Numbered from the stretch's first letter, positions 15,796 through 25,775 are shown. The stretch is DNA of 64,000 bases from Nocardioides sp. URHA0020 (GCF_000620705.1 NZ_KK211166.1:186001-250000), one strand, 5' to 3'. The notes: generated by a model not told the origin, from the sequence alone. Program-made: numbers and translations.

Positions 15796-17304
15796 TCAGG
15801 TCGCGGGGTACTCGTCGCGCAGCTTGCCCTTGACCATCTTGCCGGTCGGCGTCCGCGGCAGCTCGTCGCGGAAGTGGAACTCCCGGGGCACCTTGAAGTG
15901 GGCGATGCGCTCGCGGGCGTACGCCGTCAGCTCGGCCGCCAGCTCGTCGCCGGCCACCGCGCCCGGGGCCACCTCCACGAAGGCCACCACCCGCTCGCCC
16001 ATCTCCTCGTCGGGTACGCCGATGACGGCGATGTCGGTGACCGCCGGGTGCAGGCTGAACAGGTCCTCGATCTCCTGCGGGTAGATGTTCACCCCGCCCG
16101 AGATGATCATGAAGGCCAAGCGATCGGTGAGGAACAGGTAGCCGTCCTCGTCGAGGTAGCCGAGGTCCCCGACCGTCGTCCAGCTCGGGTGGTCGGGGTG
16201 CTCGGTGGACGCCGTCCGCTCCGGGTCGTTGTGATAGCTGAAGGTCCGCTGCTCGCGCTCGAAGTAGACCGTGCCGACCTCGCCCGGGCCGAGCAGGGTG
16301 CCGTCGTCTCCGCAGATCCGGATGATGCCCATCAGCGCCGTGCCGACCGAGCCGGGCTTCTCCAGCCAGGCCTGCGAGTCGATGAAGGTGGCGCCGTTGG
16401 ACTCGGTCGACGCGTAGTACTCGTGGACGATCGGGCCGAGCCACTCGATCATCCGGCGCTTGACGTCCACCGGGCACGGAGCCGCAGCGTGCACGACCAC
16501 CCGCAGCGAGCTCACGTCGTACGACGTCCGGACGTCCTCGGGGAGCTTGAGCATCCGGACGAACATCGTCGGCACCATCTGCGTGTGGGTCACCCGGTGC
16601 CGCTCGATCGCGCCCAGCGCCGCCTCCGGGTCGAACCTCTCCATCATCACCAGCGTGCCGCCGAGGGTGTGGATCACGCCGCCGAAGCGGAGCGGTGCCG
16701 CGTGGTAGACCGGGGCCGGCGAGAGGTAGACGGTGTCCTCGTCGAAGCCGTAGAGGGCGCCGAAGACCGTCGGGTAGACGTAGCCGGGCTCGTCGACCGC
16801 GATCGCGGGCAGCGGTGGCTTGATGCCCTTGGGCCGTCCGGTCGTGCCCGAGGAGTAGAGCAGGTCGTCGCCGTGCGGCTGCTGGGCCAGCGGCTCGGCG
16901 CTCGCCGCGGCGAGCGCGGCCTCGTAGTCCCCGTCGAAGACGAGGACCGTCCCCACCTGGACATCGAGCTGCTGCGCCAGCTCGGCCTTGGCCGGGGAGA
17001 CGAGCAGGGCCTGCGCCCCGCAGTCGCGCACGATGTAGGACACCTCCTCGGCCGAGAGGTTGTGGTTGACGGCCGTGATGTAGAGCCCCGAGCGCAGCGC
17101 GGCCCAGTACGCCTCGTACGTCTCGGGCCGGTTGTCCGACAGCAGCGCGACCACGTCGCCCACGCCGAGGCCCGCGTCCTGGAGCACGTGCGCCAGGCGC
17201 AGGCTGCGCTCGTCGAGCTGTCCGTAGGTGAGGATGCGCCCGGAGCCGGCCATCACCAGCGCGGGCTTGTCGGGGTTCTTCGCGGCCCAGGTGCCCGGAT
17301 ACAT
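15796..17304 (-). CDS. Acyl-CoA synthetase (AMP-binding enzyme)
   Basis: A 502-residue ANL-superfamily ligase that activates a carboxylic acid to acyl-CoA via acyl-AMP. Visible: P-loop S-S-G-T-T-G-R-P-K-G near 170, Y-A-S-T-E (A5) near 310, V-G-D-L-G-Y-L-D-E-D-G-Y (A7), and the C-terminal lysine in P-R-T-P-T-G-K-M-V-K. The sequence is of the FadD type used for fatty or steroid side-chain acids; the chain cannot be assigned. The ATG follows a leaderless -10 box. It is divergent from the MMPL gene. Confidence 0.88.
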   Translation of the reverse strand: MYPGTWAAKNPDKPALVMAGSGRILTYGQLDERSLRLAHVLQDAGLGVGDVVALLSDNRPETYEAYWAALRSGLYITAVNHNLSAEEVSYIVRDCGAQALLVSPAKAELAQQLDVQVGTVLVFDGDYEAALAAASAEPLAQQPHGDDLLYSSGTTGRPKGIKPPLPAIAVDEPGYVYPTVFGALYGFDEDTVYLSPAPVYHAAPLRFGGVIHTLGGTLVMMERFDPEAALGAIERHRVTHTQMVPTMFVRMLKLPEDVRTSYDVSSLRVVVHAAAPCPVDVKRRMIEWLGPIVHEYYASTESNGATFIDSQAWLEKPGSVGTALMGIIRICGDDGTLLGPGEVGTVYFEREQRTFSYHNDPERTASTEHPDHPSWTTVGDLGYLDEDGYLFLTDRLAFMIISGGVNIYPQEIEDLFSLHPAVTDIAVIGVPDEEMGERVVAFVEVAPGAVAGDELAAELTAYARERIAHFKVPREFHFRDELPRTPTGKMVKGKLRDEYPAT

Positions 17305-17310
17305 GAACCG

Positions 17311-17316
17311 AACCTA
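17311..17316 (-). promoter_or_regulatory. -10 box TAGGTT of the leaderless acyl-CoA synthetase gene
   Basis: TAGGTT on the minus strand, 6 nt from the ATG at 17304; no ribosome binding site. Confidence 0.65.
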
Positions 17317-17444
17317 GAACACCTGTCCGCTCCCGTCTCGCCCGTTCGTCGTACAGGCGACCGATGAGTCCGCCATCCTTCGACGGTCGGACTAGGGGAA
17401 AACCCCGATGCCGACTGTCCCCACCTCCTGGAAGAGTGAGCTCC

Positions 17445-19589
17445 ATGCACCGTCAGATCGCCGGCAAGCTGACCGGCAAGTGGACCAAGTGGTTCGTGCT
17501 CGTCGCCGTTCTCGTGCTCCTCGGGATCTTCGGCTCCCTCGCGGGCAAGCTCACGAGCGTCCAGAACAACGAGGCCGAGTCGTGGCTGCCCCAGAGCGCC
17601 GAGTCGACCCAGGCGATCCAGCGTCTCGAGGAGTTCCAGGACCCGAACGACCTGGTGACGACCGTCGTCTACTACCGCGAGTCCGGCCTCACCGACGAGG
17701 ACCTCACGGCGATCGAGGGGCACGGCCAGGAGATCGCCAAGCTCGAGGGTGTCTCCGACGTCATCACGCCGCAGGGCGCCGCGACGGCGGGCATCCCCGC
17801 GCCGTACGTCTCCGAGGACGGCCAGGTCGCGAAGCTCGACTTCACGATCAACCGCGGTGACGAGCTGTGGGAGGACATGCCCGACGTCGCCGACGAGATC
17901 CGCGACCTCACCGCCATCGACGGGGTCGAGGTGTACGTCGCCGGCGCCGGCGGGACCACTGCCGACCAGGCCGCGGCCTTCGCCGGCATGGACGGCCGGC
18001 TGCTGCTGATCACGCTCTGCGCGGTCATCCTCATCCTGCTCATCAGCTACCGCAGCCCGGTGCTGTGGGCGCTGCCGATCTTCTGCGCCGTCGTGAGCCT
18101 CGGCATCGCGATGGGTGTGCTCTACCTGCTGGCCAAGTACGCCGACATGACGATCAACGGCCAGACGCAGTTCATCATGACCGTGCTGGTGATCGGCGCC
18201 GGGACGGACTACGCCCTGCTGCTCGTCGCCCGGTATCGAGAAGAGCTCCGCCGCCACGAGGACCGCCACGAGGCGATGGCGTACGCGCTCCACCGCGCCG
18301 CACCGGCCATCTTCGCCAGCGCCACGACGGTCGTCGTCGGACTGCTCTGCCTGATGTTCGCCGAGCTCAACTCCACCGCGGGACTCGGCCCGGCCAACGC
18401 CGTGGCGGTCGCCGTGACCTTCCTGGTCATGGTCACCCTCCTGCCCGCGCTGCTGGTGATCTGCGGCCGCTGGGTGTTCTGGCCGTTCATCCCGCGCTTC
18501 GGCACCGAGGAGCCCACCGAGTCCGGCTTCTGGGCCCGCACCGGGAACCGGATCGCGCCGCGGCCCCGCAAGGTCTGGATCCTCACCACCGGCGTCCTGC
18601 TGGTGATCGCGCTCGGAGCCCTGCGCCTCGACACCTCCGGCATCCCCAACGACGAGACCTACGTCGCCGGTCACGACGTCGAGTCGGTGGCCGGCAACGA
18701 GCTCCTGGTCGAGCACGGGCTGGTCGACGCGAGCTCCCCGGCCCAGATCGTCGCCAACGCGGATCAGGCCGACGCGGTCGTCGCCGCACTGAAGGGGATC
18801 GACGGCATCTCCGAGCCGGTGGTCGCCGCGCAGAAGAACGGCACCGCGCTGATCCTGGTCAACCTCACCGCCGACGCTCTCGACGACCAGTCGATCCAGG
18901 CGGTGCACGAGGTCCGCGACGCGGTGCACGCCGTCAAGGGCTCGGACGCCCAGGTGGGGGGCTGGACCGCCGTCACCATCGACATCCAGGAGGCGTCGGC
19001 CCGCGACAACAAGGTCGTCATCCCGATCATGCTGCTCGCGGTGATGCTGATCCTGATGGGACTGCTCCGGGCGCTGACCTCTCCGCTGATCCTGATCGGG
19101 ACGGTCATCCTGTCGTTCGCGGCCGCCCTGGGCATCTCGGGCGTGGTCTTCGACCTGGTCTACGACCGCCCGCACACGGATCCGGGCTTCCCGCTCTACG
19201 CGTTCGTGTTCCTGGTCGCCCTGGGCATCGACTACAACATCTTCCTGATGACCAGGGTCCGGGAGGAGACGGTCGGCAAGGGGACGCGCCGCGGATCGCT
19301 GATCGCGCTCGCCTCCACCGGCGGCGTGATCACCGCGGCCGGCATCGTCCTGGCGGCGACCTTCGGAGCGCTGGCCACGATGCCGCTCACGTTCGCGCTC
19401 CAGATCGGCACGGCCATCGCGCTCGGTGTCCTGCTGGACACGATGATCGTGCGCTCGGTCCTGGTCACCGCGATCAACCTCGACCTCGGTGGCCGGATCT
19501 GGTGGCCCAGCGCGCTGGACCGCAAGCCGCCGGTCGTGCCGCCGGCGGAGCCGGCCGCGGAGGCCGAGTCCGAGCGAGTGCCGGTCTGA
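17445..19589 (+). CDS. MMPL family RND-type transporter
   Basis: A 714-residue membrane exporter with 12 predicted helices in two repeats: one helix near the N-terminus, a 150-residue extracellular domain, five helices, then the same again. Helix-embedded G-A-G-T-D-Y-A-L-L and G-I-D-Y-N-I-F-L carry the acidic and tyrosine residues that relay protons in MmpL proteins. Substrates of the family are lipids or hydrophobic compounds; here unknown. ATG at 17445 is used; GTG at 17436 is in frame and also possible. It is divergent from the acyl-CoA synthetase. Confidence 0.9.
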   Translation: MHRQIAGKLTGKWTKWFVLVAVLVLLGIFGSLAGKLTSVQNNEAESWLPQSAESTQAIQRLEEFQDPNDLVTTVVYYRESGLTDEDLTAIEGHGQEIAKLEGVSDVITPQGAATAGIPAPYVSEDGQVAKLDFTINRGDELWEDMPDVADEIRDLTAIDGVEVYVAGAGGTTADQAAAFAGMDGRLLLITLCAVILILLISYRSPVLWALPIFCAVVSLGIAMGVLYLLAKYADMTINGQTQFIMTVLVIGAGTDYALLLVARYREELRRHEDRHEAMAYALHRAAPAIFASATTVVVGLLCLMFAELNSTAGLGPANAVAVAVTFLVMVTLLPALLVICGRWVFWPFIPRFGTEEPTESGFWARTGNRIAPRPRKVWILTTGVLLVIALGALRLDTSGIPNDETYVAGHDVESVAGNELLVEHGLVDASSPAQIVANADQADAVVAALKGIDGISEPVVAAQKNGTALILVNLTADALDDQSIQAVHEVRDAVHAVKGSDAQVGGWTAVTIDIQEASARDNKVVIPIMLLAVMLILMGLLRALTSPLILIGTVILSFAAALGISGVVFDLVYDRPHTDPGFPLYAFVFLVALGIDYNIFLMTRVREETVGKGTRRGSLIALASTGGVITAAGIVLAATFGALATMPLTFALQIGTAIALGVLLDTMIVRSVLVTAINLDLGGRIWWPSALDRKPPVVPPAEPAAEAESERVPV

Positions 19590-19630
19590 CCATTGGCTGG
19601 GCCGGCCGTCCCCGATGGGGGACGGCTGGC

Positions 19631-19636
19631 TAGCCT
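19631..19636 (+). promoter_or_regulatory. -10 box TAGCCT of leaderless fbiC
   Basis: TAGCCT, 7 nt before the ATG at 19644; it decides the start. Confidence 0.65.
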
Positions 19637-19643
19637 GGCCGGG

Positions 19644-22178
19644 ATGAGCGAGCAGCCGACTCCCCAACAGGTACGCCGGGCGCTGGCGCGCGCCGAGCGC
19701 GGTGCCGCCCTCGACCCCGCCGAGGCGACGGTCCTGCTGTCCGCCACCGGCGACGACCTCGACCGCCTGACCGCGGTCGCCGCGAAGGTCCGTGACGCCG
19801 GCCTGGTCGCCGCCGGCCGCCCCGGCGTCGTGACGTACTCCCCCAAGGTCTTCATCCCGGTCACGAAGCTGTGTCGCGACCGCTGCCACTACTGCACCTT
19901 CGTGGAGTCGCCCGGCCAGCTGACGCGGGCCGGCCACGCGATGTTCCTCTCCCCCGACGAGATCCTGGAGATCGCGCGCCAGGGTGCGGAGCTCGGCTGC
20001 CTGGAGGCGCTCTTCACCCTCGGCGACCGGCCCGAGGACCGCTGGCCCGAGGCCCGGGCCTGGCTCGACGAGCAGGGCTACGACTCGACGCTGGCCTACG
20101 TGCGGGCGATGGCGGTGCGGGTGCTGGAGGAGACCGGGCTGCTGCCCCACCTCAACCCGGGCGTCATGTCCTGGGAGGAGCTCAACCGGCTCAAGCCCGT
20201 GTCCCCCTCGATGGGGATGATGCTCGAGACCACCTCACGGCGACTCTTCGAGACCAGGGGCGAGGCCCACTACGGCTCCCCCGACAAGGACCCCGAGGTC
20301 CGGATGCGCGTGCTGGAGGACGCCGGACGGCTGTCGATCCCCTTCACCACCGGGCTGCTGGTCGGCATCGGCGAGACCCTCGAGGAGCGGGCGGACACGA
20401 TCTTCGCGCTGCGCCAGGTCTCCCGAGCCTTCGGTGCGGTCCAGGAGGTGATCGTCCAGAACTTCCGGGCGAAGCCCGACACCGCGATGCGGCACGCCGA
20501 CGACCTCGCCCTCGACGACTACCGCGCCACCATCGCGGTCACCCGGATCGTCCTGGGCCCCAAGGCCCGCGTGCAGGCACCGCCCAACCTGGTCGACCTC
20601 GAGGAGTGCCGGCTGCTGCTGGGTGCGGGCGTCGACGACTGGGGCGGGGTGTCCCCGCTGACGCCCGACCACGTGAACCCCGAGCGCCCCTGGCCCTCGC
20701 TCGAGCGGCTGCGCGACCTCACGGCGCGGTGCGGCTTCGAGCTCACCGCGCGGCTCACCGTGCACCCCGAGTACGTCCGGGCCGGCGAGCCCTGGCTGGA
20801 CCCGCGGGTCTCGGGCCACGTGGCGGCCCTGGCCACGGACGACGGCCTGGCCCGCCCCGGCGTACGACCGGAGGGCCTGCCGTGGCAGGAGCCCGACGGT
20901 GGGTTCGCCAGCGTCGGGCGCACCGACCTCTTCGAGGCCGTCGACCGGGAAGGACCTGGCGGAGGGCGCACCGACGACCGTCGCTCGGACTTCGCCAACG
21001 TGTACGGCGACTGGGACGAGGTCCAGCACGCGGCCGATCGCACCGGAGGGCCGGCGGTCCTGCACGCCGAGGGGCGTGAGGCGTTCGCCGCCGCCGAGCG
21101 AGACCCGGGCAACCTGTCCGACGAGCACGCGCTGACGCTGATGACGGCCGAGGGCGACCTGCTGCGCGAGGTCTGCCGGCTCGCCGACGACCTGCGGCGC
21201 GAGACCGTCGGCGACGACGTGACGTACGTCGTCAACCGCAACATCAACTTCACCAACGTCTGCTACGTCGGCTGCCGGTTCTGCGCCTTCGCCCAGCGGC
21301 GCACCGATGCGGACGCCTACTCGCTCTCCCTCGACGAGGTCGCCGACCGCGCCCAGGAGGCGTGGGAGCTCGGCGCGACCGAGGTCTGCATGCAGGGCGG
21401 CATCGACCCCGAGCTGCCGGCCTCGGCGTACTTCGACCTGGTCTCCGCCGTGCGGCAGCGGGTGCCGGAGATGCACGTGCACGCGTTCAGCCCGATGGAG
21501 GTCGTCAACGGCACCGCCCGCACCGGGCTGTCGATCGAGGACTTCCTGATCAAGGCCCGCGAGGCCGGCCTGGGCTCGCTGCCCGGCACCGCCGCGGAGA
21601 TCCTCGACGACGAGGTCCGCTGGGTGCTCACCAAGGGCAAGCTGCCGACGAAGACCTGGGTCGAGATCGTCAGCACCGCGCACCGGGTCGGGCTTCCGAC
21701 CACCTCGACGATGATGTACGGACACGTCGACCACCCGCGGCACTGGGTCGGGCACCTCAAGGTGCTCGCGACGGTCCAGGACGCCGCCTTCGAGGCCGGT
21801 GGGGCGAGCTTCACCGAGTTCGTGCCGCTCCCGTTCGTGCACACGTCCGCGCCGATCTACCTCGCCGGCGTGGCCCGACCGGGTCCGACGCTGCGCGACA
21901 ACCTGGCCGTGCACGCGATGGCCCGGATCATGCTGCACGGGCGGATCAGCAACATCCAGACCTCCTGGGTCAAGCTCGGCGTCGACGGCACCCGGGCCAT
22001 GCTCCAGGCCGGGGCCAACGACGTCGGCGGCACCCTGATGGAAGAGACGATCTCGCGGATGGCCGGCTCGGAGCACGGCTCCGCGAAGACCGTCCAGGAG
22101 CTCGTCGAGATCGGGGCCGGCATCGGCCGCCCGGTCCGCGAACGCACCACGACGTACGGCGAAGGGACACGACGATGA
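19644..22178 (+). CDS. fbiC: FO synthase (7,8-didemethyl-8-hydroxy-5-deazariboflavin synthase), CofG-CofH fusion
   Basis: An 844-residue bifunctional radical-SAM enzyme making FO, the deazaflavin core of coenzyme F420, from tyrosine and 5-amino-6-ribitylaminouracil. The CofG half carries C-R-D-R-C-H-Y-C at about 75-82 and the CofH half C-Y-V-G-C-R-F-C at about 540-547, both intact C-x3-C-x2-C clusters. The linker near 400-480 is acidic. Length fits actinobacterial FbiC (about 850). It overlaps the DUF5709 gene by ATGA, and a predicted F420-dependent oxidoreductase lies 0.9 kb downstream. Confidence 0.95.
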   Translation: MSEQPTPQQVRRALARAERGAALDPAEATVLLSATGDDLDRLTAVAAKVRDAGLVAAGRPGVVTYSPKVFIPVTKLCRDRCHYCTFVESPGQLTRAGHAMFLSPDEILEIARQGAELGCLEALFTLGDRPEDRWPEARAWLDEQGYDSTLAYVRAMAVRVLEETGLLPHLNPGVMSWEELNRLKPVSPSMGMMLETTSRRLFETRGEAHYGSPDKDPEVRMRVLEDAGRLSIPFTTGLLVGIGETLEERADTIFALRQVSRAFGAVQEVIVQNFRAKPDTAMRHADDLALDDYRATIAVTRIVLGPKARVQAPPNLVDLEECRLLLGAGVDDWGGVSPLTPDHVNPERPWPSLERLRDLTARCGFELTARLTVHPEYVRAGEPWLDPRVSGHVAALATDDGLARPGVRPEGLPWQEPDGGFASVGRTDLFEAVDREGPGGGRTDDRRSDFANVYGDWDEVQHAADRTGGPAVLHAEGREAFAAAERDPGNLSDEHALTLMTAEGDLLREVCRLADDLRRETVGDDVTYVVNRNINFTNVCYVGCRFCAFAQRRTDADAYSLSLDEVADRAQEAWELGATEVCMQGGIDPELPASAYFDLVSAVRQRVPEMHVHAFSPMEVVNGTARTGLSIEDFLIKAREAGLGSLPGTAAEILDDEVRWVLTKGKLPTKTWVEIVSTAHRVGLPTTSTMMYGHVDHPRHWVGHLKVLATVQDAAFEAGGASFTEFVPLPFVHTSAPIYLAGVARPGPTLRDNLAVHAMARIMLHGRISNIQTSWVKLGVDGTRAMLQAGANDVGGTLMEETISRMAGSEHGSAKTVQELVEIGAGIGRPVRERTTTYGEGTRR

Positions 22179-22615
22179 GCAGCTCGGACAACGGCGACCA
22201 GGAGATCTACGGCGGCTACAGCGTCGACGACGAGGACCAGCCGGGCAACATCGAGGACCTCGGTGACCCGACCGTCGCCGACGAGCTCGACCGCGGCTAC
22301 TCCCCGCCTGAGAACTACTCCGCCGGCCAGGGCTACGGCAACACGCCCTGGGAGGAGGAGCACCGCGAGGGCATCGACCAGCGCATCGCGCAGGAGGAGC
22401 CGGAGCCGGACCCGTACGCCGAGACCGACGACGACTTCTCCGACGACGGCGAGGTGGGCGACGTCCGGGCCGGTCGCCTGGTCGATGTGGACCAGGGGCT
22501 CGGCGAGGACGAGGAGAAGGATCTGGTGGGCACCGACATCGGCATCGACGACGGTGCCGGCTCGGCCGAGGAGGCCGCCATGCACATCGTCGGGGACTAC
22601 ACCGAGGGCGACTGA
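22175..22615 (+). CDS. DUF5709 family acidic protein
   Basis: 146 residues, strongly acidic. It has the family pattern G-Y-S-P-P-E-x-Y then [20 protein letters not shown] and an A-A-M-H-I-V near the C-terminus. DUF5709 is widespread in actinobacteria and has no known function. The start overlaps the fbiC stop (ATGA), suggesting translational coupling, but I know of no functional link to F420. Confidence 0.88.
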   Translation: MSSSDNGDQEIYGGYSVDDEDQPGNIEDLGDPTVADELDRGYSPPENYSAGQGYGNTPWEEEHREGIDQRIAQEEPEPDPYAETDDDFSDDGEVGDVRAGRLVDVDQGLGEDEEKDLVGTDIGIDDGAGSAEEAAMHIVGDYTEGD

Positions 22616-22712
22616 GCGAACGCGGTCCGGGTCGACGGCGGGCACGTCGACCCCGCCCTGATTTTGCCTACGGCCGGGACTGACTTGAGATCTGCTGGGT
22701 ACAACCGTCCCT

Positions 22713-22740
22713 GACGCAGAGATGCTGCGTCGTAGGAGGG
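22713..22740 (+). promoter_or_regulatory. 5' leader hairpin and strong ribosome binding site
   Basis: GACGCAG, 5-nt loop, CTGCGTC (22713-22731), then AGGAGGG at 22734-22740, 7 nt before the GTG at 22748. The stem ends two bases before the ribosome binding site, so it may expose or mask it. This gene is led, unlike many neighbours. Confidence 0.55.
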
Positions 22741-22747
22741 AAAACCC

Positions 22748-22894
22748 GTGGCTTTCATTCTGTGGATCTTGGCCGTCATTCTCGTGGTGGGCGGCATCGT
22801 GCAGCTGTTCCGTGGGCAGCTGCTCTTCGGCATCGTGCTGATCGTGGTCGGCCTGCTGGTGGGTCCCGGAGGCGTCAGCCTCTTCACGAAGTAG
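22748..22894 (+). CDS. GPGG-motif small membrane protein
   Basis: 48 residues: VAFILWILAVILVVGGIVQL, a short basic turn, then a second hydrophobic helix ending in L-V-G-P-G-G-V-S-L-F. Two transmembrane helices with the GPGG motif mark a small, highly conserved actinobacterial membrane protein family of unknown function. The strong AGGAGGG and the terminator immediately downstream support expression as a single small gene. Confidence 0.85.
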   Translation: MAFILWILAVILVVGGIVQLFRGQLLFGIVLIVVGLLVGPGGVSLFTK

Positions 22895-22908
22895 CTCAGA
22901 GCGACGAC

Positions 22909-22939
22909 AGGGCCGGCCACTGCGTGAGTGGCCGGCCCT
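22909..22939 (+). terminator. Strong hairpin terminator
   Basis: AGGGCCGGCCACT, loop GCGTG, AGTGGCCGGCCCT: 13 paired bases followed by TCGTTGT. It sits 15 nt after the stop of the GPGG protein. Confidence 0.8.
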
Positions 22940-22998
22940 TCGTTGTGCGGGGAGTACCCAGCGACCGCACTTCCAACCCCGGCACGACTCCACCGGAC

Positions 22999-23012
22999 TA
23001 GAACGCGTTCTA
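22999..23012. promoter_or_regulatory. KstR-like operator TAGAACGCGTTCTA
   Basis: A perfect 14-bp palindrome matching the published KstR consensus TNNAACNNGTTNNA at every fixed position. It lies 9 bp upstream of the -10 box of the LLM oxidoreductase gene, covering the -35 region, as expected for repression by a TetR-family regulator. KstR controls cholesterol and lipid catabolism in mycobacteria and rhodococci; no kstR gene is in this window. Confidence 0.72.
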
Positions 23013-23021
23013 CTGTGGCTC

Positions 23022-23027
23022 TAGGGT
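23022..23027 (+). promoter_or_regulatory. -10 box TAGGGT of the leaderless LLM oxidoreductase gene
   Basis: TAGGGT, 6 nt before the GTG at 23034 and 9 bp after the KstR-like palindrome. Confidence 0.6.
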
Positions 23028-23033
23028 GGGCGC

Positions 23034-23906
23034 GTGCGCTTCGCCATCAGCACCGCCTTCCAGCCGGTCGACCACCTCATCCCCTTGGCCCGCGCCGCCG
23101 ACGAGCTCGGCTACCACTCGATCGCCGTACCGGACCACGTCGTCGACCTCGAGGAGCTGGCGACGCCGTACCCCTACACGCCGGACGGTGCCCGGCGCTG
23201 GGACCACGACGCCGAGTGGCCCGACCCGTGGGTGCTCATCGGCGCCCTGTCGGCGGTGACCACCCGCCTGCGCTTCTTCACGTCGGTCTACGTGCCCTCG
23301 ATCCGCAACCCGTTCCAGGTCGCCAAGAGCGTGGGTACGGCGGCGGTGCTGTCGGGCAACCGGGTCAGCCTCGGGGTCGGGATCGGCTGGTGCCGCGAGG
23401 AGTTCGAGCTGCTCGAGCAGGACTTCTCCACGCGCGGCAGGCGCACCGACGAGGCGCTGGCCCTGATGGCCGAGCTGTGGAAGCCGGGCTGGACGGAGTT
23501 CGGGGGCGACTTCTACACCGCGCCCCGGCTGGTCATGGAGCCGACGCCGACCGCGCCGATCCCGATCATCGTCGGCGGCCTCTCGGACATCGCCTTCCGT
23601 CGGGCCGCTCGCCACGACGGCTGGGTCGGCGACCTCTACTCGATCGACGAGGCCACCGACATCGCGGCCCGGCTGCAGACGGCCCGGGACGCGATCGGCG
23701 CGGAGGGCGACTTCGCCGTGATCACCGCGCTCAACGACGCCTTCCTCCCCGAGCACTTCGAGCGGGCCTGGGCCGGCGGCGTCACCGACTGCTGGACGAT
23801 GCCGTGGGCGTACTACTACGGCCTGGACGCCACGCTGGAGCAGAAGCTCGAGGCGATGGGGCGGTTCGCCGCCGACGTGCTGGCGCCGCTCGACGGCCAC
23901 GCCTGA
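23034..23906 (+). CDS. LLM class F420-dependent oxidoreductase
   Basis: A 290-residue luciferase-like (TIM-barrel) oxidoreductase of the TIGR03619-type group that uses F420 or FMN. Marks are A-D-E-L-G-Y-H-S-I-A-V-P-D-H, the L-G-V-G-I-G-W segment, and P-I-P-I-I-V-G-G-L-S with R-R-A-A-R-H-D-G-W-V-G. The substrate is unknown. The KstR-like operator suggests a place in steroid or lipid degradation, and fbiC nearby supplies the cofactor; both links are inference. The GTG start rests on the leaderless -10 box. Confidence 0.85.
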   Translation: MRFAISTAFQPVDHLIPLARAADELGYHSIAVPDHVVDLEELATPYPYTPDGARRWDHDAEWPDPWVLIGALSAVTTRLRFFTSVYVPSIRNPFQVAKSVGTAAVLSGNRVSLGVGIGWCREEFELLEQDFSTRGRRTDEALALMAELWKPGWTEFGGDFYTAPRLVMEPTPTAPIPIIVGGLSDIAFRRAARHDGWVGDLYSIDEATDIAARLQTARDAIGAEGDFAVITALNDAFLPEHFERAWAGGVTDCWTMPWAYYYGLDATLEQKLEAMGRFAADVLAPLDGHA

Positions 23907-23918
23907 CCCGAAATTGAA

Positions 23919-23950
23919 GAACCGCCGGGGTCTCGGGTCCCCGGCGGTTC
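23919..23950. terminator. Bidirectional terminator hairpin
   Basis: GAACCGCCGGGG, 8-nt loop, CCCCGGCGGTTC: 12 perfect pairs between the convergent LLM oxidoreductase gene and guaA. Confidence 0.8.
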
Positions 23951-24040
23951 GGTGGTAACACTAGGGGCTGGGACCGGCAAAGTCCGCCTACTTGCAGAAA
24001 CCTTGCGGAAAAAACCCTCGCGAGCGGTGTCCGGCCGACG

Positions 24041-25621
24041 TCACTCCCACTCGATGGTGCCCGGGGGCTTCGAGGTGATGTCGACCGTGACCCGGTTGAT
24101 CTCACGGACCTCGTTGGTGATGCGGGTGGAGATCCGCTCCATCAGCTCGTACGGCAACCGGGCCCAGTCGGCCGTCATCGCGTCCTCGGACGTCACCGGC
24201 CGGAGCACGACCGGGTGGCCGTAGGTGCGGCCGTCGCCCTGCACGCCGACCGAGCGGACGTCGGCCAGCAGCACGACCGGCATCTGCCAGATGTCGCGGT
24301 CGAGTCCCGACCGGGTCAGCTCCTCGCGGGCGATCGCGTCGGCCTCGCGCAGGATGTCGAGCCGCTCGCGGGTGACCTCGCCGATGATCCGGATCCCCAG
24401 GCCGGGCCCGGGGAAGGGGTGCCGCCACACGATCTCACCGGGGAGGCCCAGCTGCTCGCCGACCAGCCGGACCTCGTCCTTGAAGAGCGTGCGCAGCGGC
24501 TCGACCAGCTCGAACTCGAGGTCGTCGGGGAGGCCACCGACGTTGTGGTGCGACTTGATGTTGGAGGTGCCCGCTCCCCCACCCGACTCGACGACGTCGG
24601 GGTAGAGCGTGCCCTGCACCAGGAAGGCGACGGTGTCGGCGTCGTCGCCCGTGACGGCGTCACCGAGCACCGCGGCCTCGGCGGCCTCGAAGGTGCGGAT
24701 GAACTCGCGACCGATGATCTTGCGCTTCTCCTCCGGGTCGGTCACCCCCGCGAGCGCGTCGAGGAACTGCTTCTCGGCGTCCACGACCACGAGCTCGGCG
24801 CCGGTCGCGGCCACGAAGTCACGCTCGATCTGCTCGGTCTCGCCCTGGCGCATCAGCCCGTGGTCGACGTACACACAGGTCAGCCGGTCGCCGATGGCAC
24901 GCTGCACGATGGCGGCGGCGACCGCGGAGTCGACGCCGCCCGACAGCCCGCAGATGGCGCGGCCGCGCTCGCCGATCTGGGTGCGGATCTTCTCGACCTG
25001 CTCGTCGACGATGTTGACCATCGTCCAGGTCTGGCGGCAGTGCGCGATGTCGACCAGGAAGTGCTCGAGCACCCGCTGACCGTGCTCGGTGTGCAGCACC
25101 TCGGGGTGCCACTGCACTCCGGCGAGACCGCGCTCGACGTCCTCGAACGCCGCGACCGGGGTGCCGTCGGTGGAGGCGAGCACGTCGAAGCCGGCGGGGG
25201 CCGCGACGACGGAGTCACCGTGCGACATCCACACCGTGTGGGCGGCCGGGAGGTCGGCGAGCAGCGTGCCGCCCTGGCCTACGGAGACGGCGGTACGGCC
25301 GTACTCACGAGCGCCGGTGGGCGCCACCTCGCCACCGAGACCACGGGCCATCAGCTGGAAGCCGTAGCACATGCCGAAGACCGGCGTACCGGCCGTGAAG
25401 ACCGCCGTGTCGATCGCGGGCGCGCCGTCGGAGTAGACCGACGACGGGCCGCCGGACAGGATGATCGCCTTCGGGTTGCGCGCCAGCATCTCGGAGACCG
25501 GCATCGAGTGCGGCACGATCTCGGAGTAGACGCGCGCCTCGCGCACACGGCGAGCGATCAGCTGGGCGTACTGCGCCCCGAAGTCGACCACCAGGACCAG
25601 ATCGTGTTCAGCCGCCGTCAT
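24041..25621 (-). CDS. guaA: GMP synthase (glutamine-hydrolysing)
   Basis: A 526-residue enzyme converting XMP, ATP and glutamine to GMP. The glutamine amidotransferase domain (1-200) has the nucleophile in F-G-M-C-Y-G-F-Q near 83 and V-Q-W-H-P-E near 170. The ATP-pyrophosphatase P-loop is S-G-G-V-D-S-A near 230, and the dimerisation domain ends K-P-P-G-T-I-E-W-E. Length and end match the family exactly. The ATG is set by a leaderless -10 box. The partner guaB genes lie 12-16 kb away. Confidence 0.97.
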   Translation of the reverse strand: MTAAEHDLVLVVDFGAQYAQLIARRVREARVYSEIVPHSMPVSEMLARNPKAIILSGGPSSVYSDGAPAIDTAVFTAGTPVFGMCYGFQLMARGLGGEVAPTGAREYGRTAVSVGQGGTLLADLPAAHTVWMSHGDSVVAAPAGFDVLASTDGTPVAAFEDVERGLAGVQWHPEVLHTEHGQRVLEHFLVDIAHCRQTWTMVNIVDEQVEKIRTQIGERGRAICGLSGGVDSAVAAAIVQRAIGDRLTCVYVDHGLMRQGETEQIERDFVAATGAELVVVDAEKQFLDALAGVTDPEEKRKIIGREFIRTFEAAEAAVLGDAVTGDDADTVAFLVQGTLYPDVVESGGGAGTSNIKSHHNVGGLPDDLEFELVEPLRTLFKDEVRLVGEQLGLPGEIVWRHPFPGPGLGIRIIGEVTRERLDILREADAIAREELTRSGLDRDIWQMPVVLLADVRSVGVQGDGRTYGHPVVLRPVTSEDAMTADWARLPYELMERISTRITNEVREINRVTVDITSKPPGTIEWE

Positions 25622-25628
25622 GAGGCGA

Positions 25629-25634
25629 AGCCTA
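25629..25634 (-). promoter_or_regulatory. -10 box TAGGCT of leaderless guaA
   Basis: TAGGCT on the minus strand, 7 nt from the guaA ATG. Confidence 0.65.
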
Positions 25635-25665
25635 CCGATCCCCCTCGACGGGTCCGGAGATGCAT

Positions 25666-25702
25666 CAGGGCCCGGCCGGGGAGGGAGGTTGGCCGGGCCC
25701 TG
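25666..25702. terminator. Hairpin downstream of the GMC oxidoreductase gene
   Basis: CAGGGCCCGGCC, 13-nt loop, GGCCGGGCCCTG: 12 perfect pairs just upstream of the guaA promoter. It probably ends the GMC operon transcript. Confidence 0.7.
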
Positions 25703-25738
25703 ACCGTCCCTGCAACTGCGGAACAGCGCCTGGACACG

Positions 25739-25775
25739 GGACCCGGCGGTGGGAGGGAGCGTGTTTGCCGGGTCC
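25739..25775. terminator. Second hairpin downstream of the GMC oxidoreductase gene
   Basis: GGACCCGGC, 19-nt loop, GCCGGGTCC. It is the first of two tandem stem-loops met by transcripts leaving the GMC gene. Confidence 0.55.
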
